Of a stretch of 57,523 bases of DNA, positions 10,915-19,986 are shown piece by piece. Origin of the DNA: Hondaea fermentalgiana (lineage: Eukaryota > Sar > Bigyra > Thraustochytrida > Thraustochytriidae). The stretch lies in the NCBI GenBank assembly GCA_014084085.1, contig NPFB01000082.1, forward strand, positions 87,326 to 144,848. The letters run 5' to 3'. Under the pieces are notes generated by a model. The model was not told the DNA's origin. It saw only the letters and a list, made by a program, of their open reading frames with translations, and searched no databases. The position numbers and the translations under genes are program-made. How positions within the stretch are numbered: position 1 is the stretch's first letter; every line of letters starts with the position of its first letter.

Positions 10915-11715
10915 CTACATTGTGCCAAAGTATCGATCTCCAAAATCTCCGAGACCAGGCACAATGAACTTGTCATCGTTTAGCCCCGGGTCCACGGCCA
11001 AAGTGACGATCGCGACTTGAGGAAAGGCGTCCGCGAGGGCTTGAAGACCTTGGGGACAAGAGATGACATTGAAAAAGGTTACATTCGATGGTTGGACGCC
11101 TGCATCCTGGAGAACACGGAGCGCTCGTATAGCGCTCCCACCGGTGGCAAGCATTGGGTCGCAAAGAACAACCTTGCGTTCCTTGATGTGGGGTGGGAGC
11201 TTGGAGTACAAGAGTTGAGCCTTCTTTTCAGGGTCATTCTCGTCGCGTTGAATGAGTATCTTACCCGTGCTCGCGGCTGGATTGAGACGGCGCACAGCCT
11301 CCGCTAAGATGTCTCCCGAGCGCACGATGCTCACGATGCAGATCTCGCCAGCTGCTGAGCTGCGCAAACCTCGGCAGGTTCCGCAGGGCGTCTTCACTAG
11401 CGTCTCTACGGCAAGTCGTTCGTGAGCGAGGCCTTCTTCCGCGAGCAGCGTACATGCTCGGTCTGCGTGAATTGCAAAGCTTTCGCTGTCTGTCTCCGCG
11501 TCGCGTAGCTTGCTGAGTCTGCGAGTAGTTCGTCGAGCGCTCGTCAGCCGCTCAGCTTGGCCCTGGCGCGACCTTCCGCAAGATATCTTCAGGCCATCGT
11601 CTGCTACGTCCAGAGATACTTCAAGCCACCTACATCCGAAAGATCTTGCGTGAACTTACAGCGCCGTGGCGGCGCGGCCAGGCACCACCGACACGGTCGT
11701 CGGAAGGCTCGCCAT
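10915..11715 (-). CDS. UPRT: uracil phosphoribosyltransferase, two exons
   Basis: Proposed join of exon 1 (11715..11660) and exon 2 (11518..10915), 219 residues. The C-terminal block CDPMLATGGSA (PRPP-binding loop) and the uracil-binding PGLGDFGDR region are diagnostic. The enzyme salvages uracil to UMP with PRPP. The typical N-terminal helix (LSKLRDAET...FAIHADR) lies upstream of the first internal ATG, so translation must begin earlier. The only fitting Met is 11715, followed by a GTAAGT donor at 11659. A CGCAG acceptor at 11523-11519 with a CTGAC branch-like motif restores frame (141-nt intron). A competing acceptor at about 11630 would give a 30-nt intron and about 256 residues; it is also in frame. 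Confidence 0.85.
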
Positions 11716-12577
11716 CGAGCTAGCGTCCACCGCGTGACTGTAAAGCGAAACTTGAGCGTGCTTTGAAGGTTCGCTCCAAGTTCGTTCGCCTTGATTCGCC
11801 CTGTGTATCTATCTATCTACAAAGAGGCAGCCAGGGATATATCGCTAGGTCTATGCCATACATACACCTGGGCGGCTTGGGCGGGATCCAAGTTGCCGAC
11901 CAACTATGTAAGACCGTTCTCGCCATAAACCGCACGGCCATGTAAAAGAAAACCTACGTAGATTGGAGATCTATTGAGAGAAAAGAAGCTGGTTTTTAAG
12001 CATCGAAAAGCATCGCTTACAATCTACTTCGCACAAAGCTTACAAGTAGTGTCGGCTATAGATTCAGAGCGATGGATCACCTCGCTGTCTGCTCGAGTCA
12101 TCGCGAAGGAGTTGCAGGCAACTTTGAGAGAATAGCACGAGCTGCTTGGTTCTTGACCAGAATATCAGCATCAAATAAGTACGCAATTCGTCGATTTCGT
12201 CGTACTACACCCGCCGCCAAGCTGCTACGATCCGGTAGGGCGCAAAAGCACCGCCGCATCATTGTGCGCTCGTCTTTTGCGCGCCCATGCCACCTCGAAC
12301 ATTACATGTTTGTGATGTGCACGCCGCGGCCGTCTCTCTTCTTTTGCTTGGGAAGAGACCGTTTCTTTCTCTGTTTCTTTCAAGCAATCGCAAGAATAAA
12401 CAGTGGCGTAAACCAGGTCAACTCGCAGCTTGAAGGCCCCGAGCACCTCGAGGGCCGCGCGAGCAAGGTGGTGGCGCGACGAAGCGGGAAGGGCGGGAGA
12501 GGAAGGGGACGAGAGACAGCTCCTTCCCTTTCAGAACTCCCTCTCGTTAGCTGGCTCACTTTTTATGCGTAGCAAGC
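11716..12577. other. intergenic, divergent promoter region
   Basis: About 860 bp between the uracil phosphoribosyltransferase (-) and GT31 (+) starts. It has a short TATCTATC repeat near 11806-11818. The longest open frame (12072-12572) has no recognisable features and is not called as a gene. Confidence 0.35.
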
Positions 12578-13681
12578 ATGAGCTGCCCTGGCTGTCAGGC
12601 AACCATGGCGACCAAACTCACAACGTGGCAGCTACTCTTTGCCTTGCTCGTAACCTTGACGGCAGGTCTTCTCCTTGGAATCTACATAGAACCTACCAGT
12701 GGGCTCATTGATCGACTGGCATGTGAGGGCGTAATTTCAAACAAGCCAACACGTTTGATACTTCTCCCGGATTCACGTCCGCGACCACACGTCAAACTCG
12801 CTGTTTCGATCGGCTCTGCGCCAAACAAAAGGTCACTCCGTGACGCCATCCGTGAGACCTGGGGCACGTGGCTGCGTGAACAGGGCGCTCCCCTCTACTT
12901 CTTTACTGATGACACTGCAGAAATGCTCGAAGAATCTCATGAACACGCCGACCTTATTGTGCAAACGGTGCCTTCGGGGTACCGCAACTTTCTATCGCGC
13001 TTCTTTTTCCAGATGGAATGGATTCTTGAAAGGTACGACGCAGACTATATTCTTCGGCTGGATGATGATGGTTTCCTTTGTGTCGAGCAGCTCTTCAGCC
13101 TTCTCGAGGTTTTCCCGCGCGAGCGCTTTTTTTACGGGAAATACTTTTGCGCGAGGGAGAAGCGCGTCGCTGACGAAAACATCATGCTTTTTTCGCAAGA
13201 TGTCGTGAAAAACCTAACTTTGATGCGACCCTTGCTCCGCGTGAACGCGGGCGCTACATTTGCGGCGCACTTTGGAATGTGGCAGCACTTTCTCGATGTT
13301 GACGTTTTCGACGACCAGATGCGAATCGACTCTCAGGTCAATGGCCCTCGCACGAAATACATGCACACGAAGCCTACGCCGGGAGAGGAGTTTATTTACG
13401 CGGCCAACTCCACATACGGAGAGTTTTGCGACAAGTTCGTCTGGGCACACCACGTTCCTGACCCGTTAGTTATTCGCCGTGTGTTTGACAATATCAATAA
13501 AACTGCGAGCGTCAATTACGACCCCGTTAAAGAACCTTTGAACAGCATTTGCTTTGGGCGTCCCGTAGACGCTACTCAGGCAATCTTGCGACCCACACAG
13601 ACCACTTTGGGCGGCAACTTCCCGACCATTCACGCGAGTCCTTCGTACGGCTATGGAAAGCATCTGACGAATAAGCACTAG
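12578..13681 (+). CDS. GT31 (beta-1,3-galactosyl/GlcNAc) glycosyltransferase
   Basis: A 367-residue type II membrane protein: short cytosolic tail, anchor at about 16-36, then a luminal catalytic domain. GT31 hallmarks are the R-x-x-I-R-x-T-W motif ending at 91-95 (IRETW) and a DDD metal/nucleotide-sugar site at 162-164 in LRLDDDGF. An acidic motif with GEEF follows in the acceptor region. The family transfers galactose or N-acetylhexosamine in beta-1,3 linkage in the Golgi. Several NxS/T sequons occur. The donor cannot be decided from sequence. Single exon; Met10 is an alternative start. Confidence 0.87.
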   Translation: MSCPGCQATMATKLTTWQLLFALLVTLTAGLLLGIYIEPTSGLIDRLACEGVISNKPTRLILLPDSRPRPHVKLAVSIGSAPNKRSLRDAIRETWGTWLREQGAPLYFFTDDTAEMLEESHEHADLIVQTVPSGYRNFLSRFFFQMEWILERYDADYILRLDDDGFLCVEQLFSLLEVFPRERFFYGKYFCAREKRVADENIMLFSQDVVKNLTLMRPLLRVNAGATFAAHFGMWQHFLDVDVFDDQMRIDSQVNGPRTKYMHTKPTPGEEFIYAANSTYGEFCDKFVWAHHVPDPLVIRRVFDNINKTASVNYDPVKEPLNSICFGRPVDATQAILRPTQTTLGGNFPTIHASPSYGYGKHLTNKH

Positions 13682-14177
13682 TCTCTACACCCATAATTCA
13701 TGACCCTAGAGTTCCTCGTACACATCTGACGGGTAAGCCTGAGTTATTGTTCACAATTAGTGGTATACTCAAGAGCGAGCGCCCTCATCTTGATTCAGGA
13801 AGCACGCAGACTCTGCTCAAAGTCTTCCCAAATCCAAGAGCCCGCCCGAAACGCTCTTGCTCTCTCGCTCCCTTGCTCCCTAGCTCTTTTCTCTTTCCTC
13901 TTTCTCTTCCTTTTCTCTTTACTTTCGTGCACGAACACGGCCGCCTCGAAGCCAACGTGGAGGAGCCGCAGATCTTGCTGCTTACGCCTCTACGGCCGAC
14001 GACGTCTTCCGGTCATACTAGGCCTAACATTTTGTAAAGACGCTTCCGCTGCAGCTGGCGGCGCAGACAGAGTCGATCGAGTCAGGCGCGAGCGCAGGCG
14101 TCTCCGCGCGGCCGCGAGTCCGAGCCCGCGCAGCGCAGCGCCGCGCGCGCGACGCGGAGGCCGGCAGGGCGGAGGGC
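13682..14177. other. intergenic and possible 5' part of the transporter gene
   Basis: It begins with the GT31 3' flank, then a pyrimidine-rich tract (13850-13930) typical of a promoter or 5' leader here. It becomes very GC-rich from 14080 to the assembly gap. The missing N-terminus of the downstream transporter could start here or within the gap; no convincing ATG was found in the last 140 bases. Confidence 0.35.
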
Positions 14178-14277
14178 NNNNNNNNNNNNNNNNNNNNNNN
14201 NNNNNNNNNNNNNNNNNNNNNNNNNNNNNNNNNNNNNNNNNNNNNNNNNNNNNNNNNNNNNNNNNNNNNNNNNNNNN
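14178..14277. other. assembly gap (100 N)
   Basis: Exactly 100 undetermined bases, the conventional placeholder for a gap of unknown size. The flanks are 75-85 percent GC, which probably caused the sequencing failure. The true length is unknown, so reading frames must not be carried across it. Confidence 0.98.
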
Positions 14278-14279
14278 CG

Positions 14280-15341
14280 GGCGAGGGCCCCGGCGCCGCG
14301 GCCGGCCTGGGCGTCTTCGATGGGGGCAAACGCGCCAAGCCAGACGTGCAGTCGTCGGGGCTCCGGCAACGGCAGCGGTCCGGAAGCAACGCCAAGACCA
14401 AGTACTCGCTCGTGACGATGGGGCTGCTCTCGGCTGTCTTTCTCTTCTCTGGGCCAATGCTCATCATGAGCAACAAGTTCATCCTGCGGACGCTGGAGTT
14501 TGAATTTCCCCTGACGCTCACTTTGATGACGCTCGTTTTCTGCAGCATCGTCACGTGGATCTTTGTGCACGCACGGGGCACGAAGCTCCGTCACGAGCAG
14601 ATGATCACCAGAGAGTTTTACATGTACCGGATCTGCCCAATAGGGGTGTTATCTGCAGGAACGATTGTGCTCGGCATGACGAGCTACCTGTTCTTGACCG
14701 TGGCTTTTGTGCAAATGCTCAAGGCCTTCACGCCCGTCATGACCTTGGGAGGCTTGGTGCTTTTCCGGCTGACAAATCCCTCGCGCAAGGTAGTTGCGAG
14801 TGTTTTGGTGATTTGCATTGGCACTGCGATCGCTGGAGCCGGGGAGCTCAACTTCAGCATTGTCGGAATGGCGTGCATGCTACTGGCGCAAACCTGCGAG
14901 GCGCTGAAATTGATTTACACTCAGGTCGTCCTTCAAAATCTTCGATTCGATCTTGCCGAGACGCTGTACTATATCACCCCGACGAGCGCTGTCTTTGTCT
15001 TCTTCTTTGCTCTTTTCCTGGAATTCCCGTACATGACTGCGGATCACTGGGCCATTGTCTTCGAACACCAGCAGTCGTTCTTTATGAGCTGCATCTGCGC
15101 CATTGCGACAAACGTCATCAACACCTTCGTCATTCAGTTCAGTAACGCCCTCGTTCTCAAACTCGTCGCGACTGCGCGCAACGCTGTCTTGGTTTTGGTG
15201 AATGCAATGTTCTTCGGGGAAATTGTCACGACGCAGCAGTATGTTGGGTACTTCGTCTCGCTCGGTGGCTTTGTTGCGTACAACTACATCAATTACAAGG
15301 ATGCGCAACAAAGGAAACAACAAGCGAGTTCGTCCAAATAA
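14280..15341 (+). CDS. TPT/SLC35E-type transporter, 5' partial at gap
   Basis: The frame is open from the gap edge; the N-terminus is missing because the first in-frame candidate (14346) is GTG, not ATG. About ten hydrophobic segments from residue 40 onward match the triose-phosphate/nucleotide-sugar translocator fold. These include the FV.MLKAFTPV segment, the TCEALKLIYTQ segment and a C-terminal KLVATARNAVLVL segment like the K-V-G-x-x-K/A-R-N region of the family. Such proteins exchange phosphorylated C3-C6 sugars or nucleotide sugars across plastid or Golgi membranes. With no chloroplast evidence in this window, a Golgi or ER transporter is favoured by inference. It is convergent with the next gene, only 153 bp apart. 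Confidence 0.85.
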   Translation, partial: GEGPGAAAGLGVFDGGKRAKPDVQSSGLRQRQRSGSNAKTKYSLVTMGLLSAVFLFSGPMLIMSNKFILRTLEFEFPLTLTLMTLVFCSIVTWIFVHARGTKLRHEQMITREFYMYRICPIGVLSAGTIVLGMTSYLFLTVAFVQMLKAFTPVMTLGGLVLFRLTNPSRKVVASVLVICIGTAIAGAGELNFSIVGMACMLLAQTCEALKLIYTQVVLQNLRFDLAETLYYITPTSAVFVFFFALFLEFPYMTADHWAIVFEHQQSFFMSCICAIATNVINTFVIQFSNALVLKLVATARNAVLVLVNAMFFGEIVTTQQYVGYFVSLGGFVAYNYINYKDAQQRKQQASSSK

Positions 15342-15374
15342 ATCCTTTTTCTTCATTCTTTGTAAGGCTTCTTT

Positions 15375-15409
<35 letters not shown>

Positions 15410-15494
15410 ATCTGTTTATACATGTTTGCATTAAAATTTTCGAGAGCTGGAGATAGAAGAGTCAATGATCTGATTCCCAGATTCAGGTTCAAGA

Positions 15495-16346
15495 TCATTG
15501 CGACACCCAATCAAAGTCAACGTGGTGCTTGCTTTCGACAAGGCTCAGCGAGACCTTGCTCAGCGATGAAAAGGTAGACAGCTCGGACAACGAGCGCTTC
15601 AGTGCAGTGCCCTCATTGCCTGCAGGCTCTTGCTTTGAAAGCATTGTCTTTCCCTTTTCGAATTCTGTTTCGTTTGGCTGCGTTGCCTGTGCGAACTGCG
15701 CGCAAGGACTCAGCGAATCGGAAAGCCAGGTGGGTTTCCGAAACAGTCCACGAGTCATCGAGGGAGATTCACAAAGAGAAGTTGCGTGCGTTTCATCGTC
15801 CATGTTTGGTTCAAAGTCAAAAGTGAACTCATCTGCTTTCTTCGATCGTGCTTCGCGCGGATCCCCTTCAACGTCTGCGTGAATAAGACCGCCATCTTCT
15901 GCCTCCATTGTAGCGCGCGCGGAGGGAGGCGATGATTCAGCCGCTATGAATTTATTGAGAGCCGCCAAGCGCGCTCCACGAGCCCCGTGAACCAGATCAA
16001 AGCATGCTATGCTACCCGTTGGTGCCTCGTGCGACAAAAGAGTTGTCGTCTCTGTGCCCTTTTCTTCCATATCACCACAAATAAAGTCGCTGGATTCCAA
16101 GGCGTCGAGCCTTGCAAGGGCCTTGGCCACTTTGGAATCCAGCAAGTCATCTGCCGTGCGTGTCGAAACGCCCGCTTCAACGCGAGCCCGCTTCTGCGTG
16201 GCACGCGGCCGCTTCCCTTCCCCCCGGGTACGTTTTCCACCGCGCTCACCTGCGCTCGCTCGTCTTTGAGCTCTTTCCGCTTTTTCCCTCAGCCGGCGAG
16301 GCCTTTCCGGCGTCGCCGGCTGCGTCGCGCTTCTTGTGCAGGCCAT
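15495..16346 (-). CDS. basic/acidic low-complexity protein, unidentified
   Basis: 283 residues from the Met at 16346; the same frame is open up to 17288, but that extension is Arg/Ala-rich GC-tract translation and overlaps the divergent promoter. Residues 11-57 are very basic with clusters like GKRTRGEGKRPR, suggesting a nuclear localisation signal. 65-95 may form a helix (DDLLDSKVAKALARLDAL). The C-terminal 120 residues are acidic, then Ser-rich (SLSELSTFSSLSKVSLSL). No known domain was recognised; a nuclear regulatory role is only a guess. Confidence 0.5.
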   Translation of the reverse strand: MACTRSATQPATPERPRRLREKAERAQRRASAGERGGKRTRGEGKRPRATQKRARVEAGVSTRTADDLLDSKVAKALARLDALESSDFICGDMEEKGTETTTLLSHEAPTGSIACFDLVHGARGARLAALNKFIAAESSPPSARATMEAEDGGLIHADVEGDPREARSKKADEFTFDFEPNMDDETHATSLCESPSMTRGLFRKPTWLSDSLSPCAQFAQATQPNETEFEKGKTMLSKQEPAGNEGTALKRSLSELSTFSSLSKVSLSLVESKHHVDFDWVSQ

Positions 16347-17181
16347 CTCGAGGTCCACAAACCCAGGCACGATTGATTTTGTCGGCTTGCCTTGGGTTGC
16401 TTTTCCTTGTTTTGCTTGCCAGCTGAAACGAGCTACGACGTGGCGTGACCTGGGTCTTGCGCCGCGAGACCACCCCGTCCCCCGTCGTCTTTCGCGCGGT
16501 CGCGTGCTTGCTTGCTCCCTTATCTCTTTTTTCTTTTTCCCTTCGCGCGAGCTTTGCCACGCACGCCGCTCTCGCCGCGCTCCAGTCTCCTCGCTCTCCG
16601 CAGCGCGCTCTGCGGCGTCACGCGCCGCGCCGCGCCGCGCCGCGTTGCGCCGCCCGCGCGCTCGTGCGCCTTGGTCCCCGTCTCCGCGGCGGAGCGTCTT
16701 CCCTCGTGCCTCCTTGTTTCTCGTTTCTCGAGCCTCCTTGTTTCTCGTTTCGGGTCTGCTGCCAGCGCCGTCCTTCGCTTTCCCCTCGCCCGTTCTCTCC
16801 GGAACGGCCCCGAGCGGCCGGAGCCCATTTCGAATCGCCGGCACCGCGCACGGAGCCTGCGCGCTGGAAGCCACCGGGTTGCGCAACGCGTCGCGCAACG
16901 GATTCTGCAGCGGTTCCTCGACGGTTCTACATGTTTTTTTGTTTTTTTTCTTCGAAGCAACAGCGAGCAACAGTGACAGCGAGTGACAGCGGAGCCAAGG
17001 CAGCAAGAGCGAACTGCAAATCCTGCTTTCGCACGCGCGCGCGGCGGACGCCAGACCTGCCCGCGTGCGTGCTAGCGCGTCTGGCTCGCCCCCCTTGCCG
17101 GGCCCTCCGCCGCGCCGCGCCGCGCCGCGCAGAGGCGCCCTGCAGGAGACGGAGCAAACGGCGAGGACAGGAAGGGCGAAC
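16347..17181. other. divergent promoter region with GC repeats
   Basis: 835 bp between two divergent starts. It carries CGCGC/CCGCG runs at 16628-16651 and 17106-17131, and a 24-bp tandem repeat (GCCTCCTTGTTTCTCGTTTC core) at 16708-16751. Long frames here exist in several phases because the DNA is stop-poor. Confidence 0.5.
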
Positions 17182-18471
17182 ATGTCGGCGAGCGCAGAGC
17201 AAATGGTCCAGCACGCCAAGCGCGTCGCACTCAACCCGGACAATCCGGGAGAGGTGGTCCGCGATGACCAGCTCAAGCACGAGCTCAAGTCGGTGTGCCA
17301 GCGACTCTCAGGGAGCCCTCACATGCACCGATTTCCGGGCTCGCAGCCCATCTCGCTGCTGCGCGAACACATGGGGGAGCTCTCGGACAAGCCGTGGTTG
17401 GTCTGCGAAAAATCGGATGGCGTCCGCTACCTTTTGCTGATTCACAGAATCAACTTTGTTGTGCACGACCGGCCATCTTGCTGGGACAACGTGCTCAAAG
17501 GCGGCGTCGGGTCCTGCTACCTCGTGAACCGCAAGTTTGAGTTCATCGCCATCCCCACTCTCGACAACTTTCTCGGGGAGCGTCTTTTGCGTAGCCTCGA
17601 TGGCACACTCTTGGACGGTGAGCTTGTCTACGACGAGGTCCCACTCCCGCATATGGATGGCGAGGATGAAGAGGCAACGGCGCCGCGTCCTCTGCGCCTG
17701 CAGTCCACCTTTCTCATCTTTGACGCGCTCAGCGTGCGTAACACCTTTATCGGGGACCTTGATCTCTTTGACCGCCTGCGTGCCGTTCAAGGCGAAATTA
17801 TTTTTCGGGTGCGTAACGAGCATCCCATGCCGCCACCCGTGGTTCCCTGCGTTCTGACGCTCAAGCAAATGTTCGCCACCGCAGACGTTGACTTTGTACT
17901 CAATGAAGTCATCAAGGGACCTCAGGGCGGCAATCTACCGCACGAGAATGATGGCCTCATTTTTACGCGAATTGACAAACCATACAAATGTGGCAAGACC
18001 TCGGACATTCTCAAGTGGAAACCACGGCACCTCAATTCGGTTGACTTTCAGGTCATTGGTATGTGGGGTCGCAACGACCGAGGCGAAGCGAGTATGCGCT
18101 ACTGCTTTCTCAATGCTGCCAAGCACGGTGTTAGTTTTGGGTACACCTCAATTTGGCTCGATGATGAGCAGCACGAGATGCTCGAGGCAAAGTACGAGGG
18201 TCGGCCCGCCATCATCGAGTGTGTTCTCGACGACAACTGGATTCAGTTCCATCCGCCTCAGGACCAATCGATGCCATGGTCTTCGGCCAAAAAGGTGCCT
18301 GGCCAAGCCTGGAAATTTCTGCGCGTCCGCGAAGACAAACACATGGCCAACGATATCAAAACTGTCGACGGAGTTCTAAAGAGCATCCACTCTGGCATCA
18401 CCGAATCAACACTCATCCAAGCTCTTGGACGCTCGCGCGACGCCCATGTGAGCGGCTCCTCACGCTCCTAG
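17182..18471 (+). CDS. mRNA guanylyltransferase (capping enzyme)
   Basis: 429 residues from the Met at 17182. The nucleotidyltransferase motifs are in order: motif I EKSDGVR with nucleophile Lys77; motif III DGEL (145-148); IIIa LIFDAL (178-183); motif IV NDGLIF (256-261); motif V ILKWKP (276-281); and C-terminal motif VI around R381-V-R383-E-D385-K386. The enzyme forms a covalent Lys-GMP and transfers GMP to the diphosphate 5' end of nascent mRNA. There is no N-terminal phosphatase-type RNA triphosphatase as in animal or plant bifunctional enzymes, so the triphosphatase must be a separate gene, as in fungi. Single exon. Confidence 0.95.
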   Translation: MSASAEQMVQHAKRVALNPDNPGEVVRDDQLKHELKSVCQRLSGSPHMHRFPGSQPISLLREHMGELSDKPWLVCEKSDGVRYLLLIHRINFVVHDRPSCWDNVLKGGVGSCYLVNRKFEFIAIPTLDNFLGERLLRSLDGTLLDGELVYDEVPLPHMDGEDEEATAPRPLRLQSTFLIFDALSVRNTFIGDLDLFDRLRAVQGEIIFRVRNEHPMPPPVVPCVLTLKQMFATADVDFVLNEVIKGPQGGNLPHENDGLIFTRIDKPYKCGKTSDILKWKPRHLNSVDFQVIGMWGRNDRGEASMRYCFLNAAKHGVSFGYTSIWLDDEQHEMLEAKYEGRPAIIECVLDDNWIQFHPPQDQSMPWSSAKKVPGQAWKFLRVREDKHMANDIKTVDGVLKSIHSGITESTLIQALGRSRDAHVSGSSRS

Positions 18472-19881
18472 CTTTAACGAGCAACCTGCTGGCTTCCATT
18501 GGGCTGCTGTTCTTTGCTGACCTTTGCTGAGTTACTCTGCTGCCGGCGCTGGTGCTGGTGCTGGTCTTGGTGCAAGTCCTTCGGATGACCATTGCAGGCT
18601 TGTCCATGTATGTGAGCATGGATTAATAGGGCGGCTCCGTACTCTGAAAATAAAGTTGGCAAATCGCGCAATTTGCTGACAAATCGAACGCGCAGCGCTC
18701 GTCTCGCTAATTTGAACAGTGCGCTCGCATTTGTAAGCTCCATTAAAGCCATGCTGGCCATTCTCTTCTTTCGAAGGCAAGTGCAGATCGATTCCCCATC
18801 TCGCAATGCGCACAGAAGAGGTGAGTTGGACGCTACTATATAATATACTAAGCAGGTGAGTGCTGCACATTCACGTTCATCTTGGTCCCCTCCCCTCGTA
18901 TGATCAATGGTCATTCATGTTATCCGTCAGTAGGCCTATCGCAGTTCATGAAAGCTTACTTTCCTCTTAGTAGAAAAAGCAACATCTTGGTTGCCTTGGT
19001 TGGTTGCCTTGGATGCAAGGGGGAAAGAACAATGTTTTCGGTTCGCACGCTCAGCACCATCTCATGGCCATGCCCGATAGGCCCGGCTCGTACATCTTGC
19101 TTGCAGGGGCAGGTTCCAAAAAGCAGAGAGCTCACGCCATGCCACCGTGAGTCCTAAGCTGACACGCTCAAAGACGGCCCACTCGACGTGGATCGGTCTC
19201 TTTCCTCGTTGGCTCCGTGCGGCGGCAGCGGCCATGGCCGAAGAAGTTACCCGGGTCCGCGTTGCGCGCGTGCTCGTTCTCCTGCTCGCTTCATCTCTCG
19301 AAGCGAGTGGTGCGGCCGAGCTGAGTGAGTTCGACTTCATGGCGCCAACGAATGCAAATCATTTCATTGTTTATGAATAACATAAGTGGAGTAGGTAGGA
19401 ACGCGCCAAGTCGGTTTTGCGCAAAGCTCGACTTGACGTCCCGGGACGTACCGAGGGACATATCTATGAGTTGGCTTCTCGGCTTCTCGAGGTGGAACAC
19501 ATTGGCAGAAGGTCACAGGCGCGCAATGAGCTTTCTCTCTCGAGGCCGGCAGTGGTGCAGAGAAGCAATTGGCAAACGGCGAGCGGCGTGGCGCCTGCCT
19601 GCCTGCCTGCCTGCCTGCCTGCGGCGCAGCTAGTCGCGGGCGAGTCACGTCGCGTGCCCGTGACGGCCCGCAAAGGTGCCGACCACGTTTGTGTTGTGCA
19701 CACGGCGCCCGAAGTCGTCTCAAGAAGAGCCTCAGCGCGAGGCTACTTGCCGTGGCCCGAGGCCAAACGCTTCTATGCACCGTGCGCAGAAGGCGCCAGG
19801 CATATTGCTGCTTCAACCTTCACGAACCCTCGGACACCCTCCAACGCGAGTTTTCTCAAGCTATTGAGCTAAGGCAGGATG
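18472..19881. other. intergenic with candidate signal-peptide exon
   Basis: 1.4 kb without a clear gene. It contains a TGCTGG-rich stretch (18540-18560), a (CCTG)n microsatellite (19594-19622) and a small frame at 19234-19324 encoding a hydrophobic signal-like peptide followed by a GTGAGT donor. That frame might be a first exon of the SGNH gene downstream: joined to the acceptor at 19993 it would be in phase. Confidence 0.35.
19594..19622. repeat. (CCTG)n microsatellite
   Basis: About seven head-to-tail CCTG units. It is translated in some frames as alternating Leu-Pro-Ala-Cys, which inflates the apparent open frames of this region. Confidence 0.95.
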
Positions 19882-19986
19882 ATGCGCGAACGCGTAGTCA
19901 CCTTCGCCTTGCTCGTGCTCGCTTTCGGTCTTGGTTTTCATCTTCATAGCTAATTTCAGCAGCTAGGCATTGTTCAATGCAGTGCA

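Noticed and set aside
12072..12572. 166-residue plus-strand frame
   Set aside because: No domain, signal or composition support; it lies in the divergent promoter region.
16347..17288. N-terminal extension of the minus-strand 597-residue frame
   Set aside because: It overlaps the start of the guanylyltransferase on the opposite strand and is Arg/Ala/Glu repeat translation of stop-poor GC DNA; the Met at 16346 gives a more normal protein.
18474..18914. 146-residue minus-strand frame with Gln/His repeats
   Set aside because: Its only feature is a low-complexity stretch from the TGCTGG repeat; nothing supports translation.
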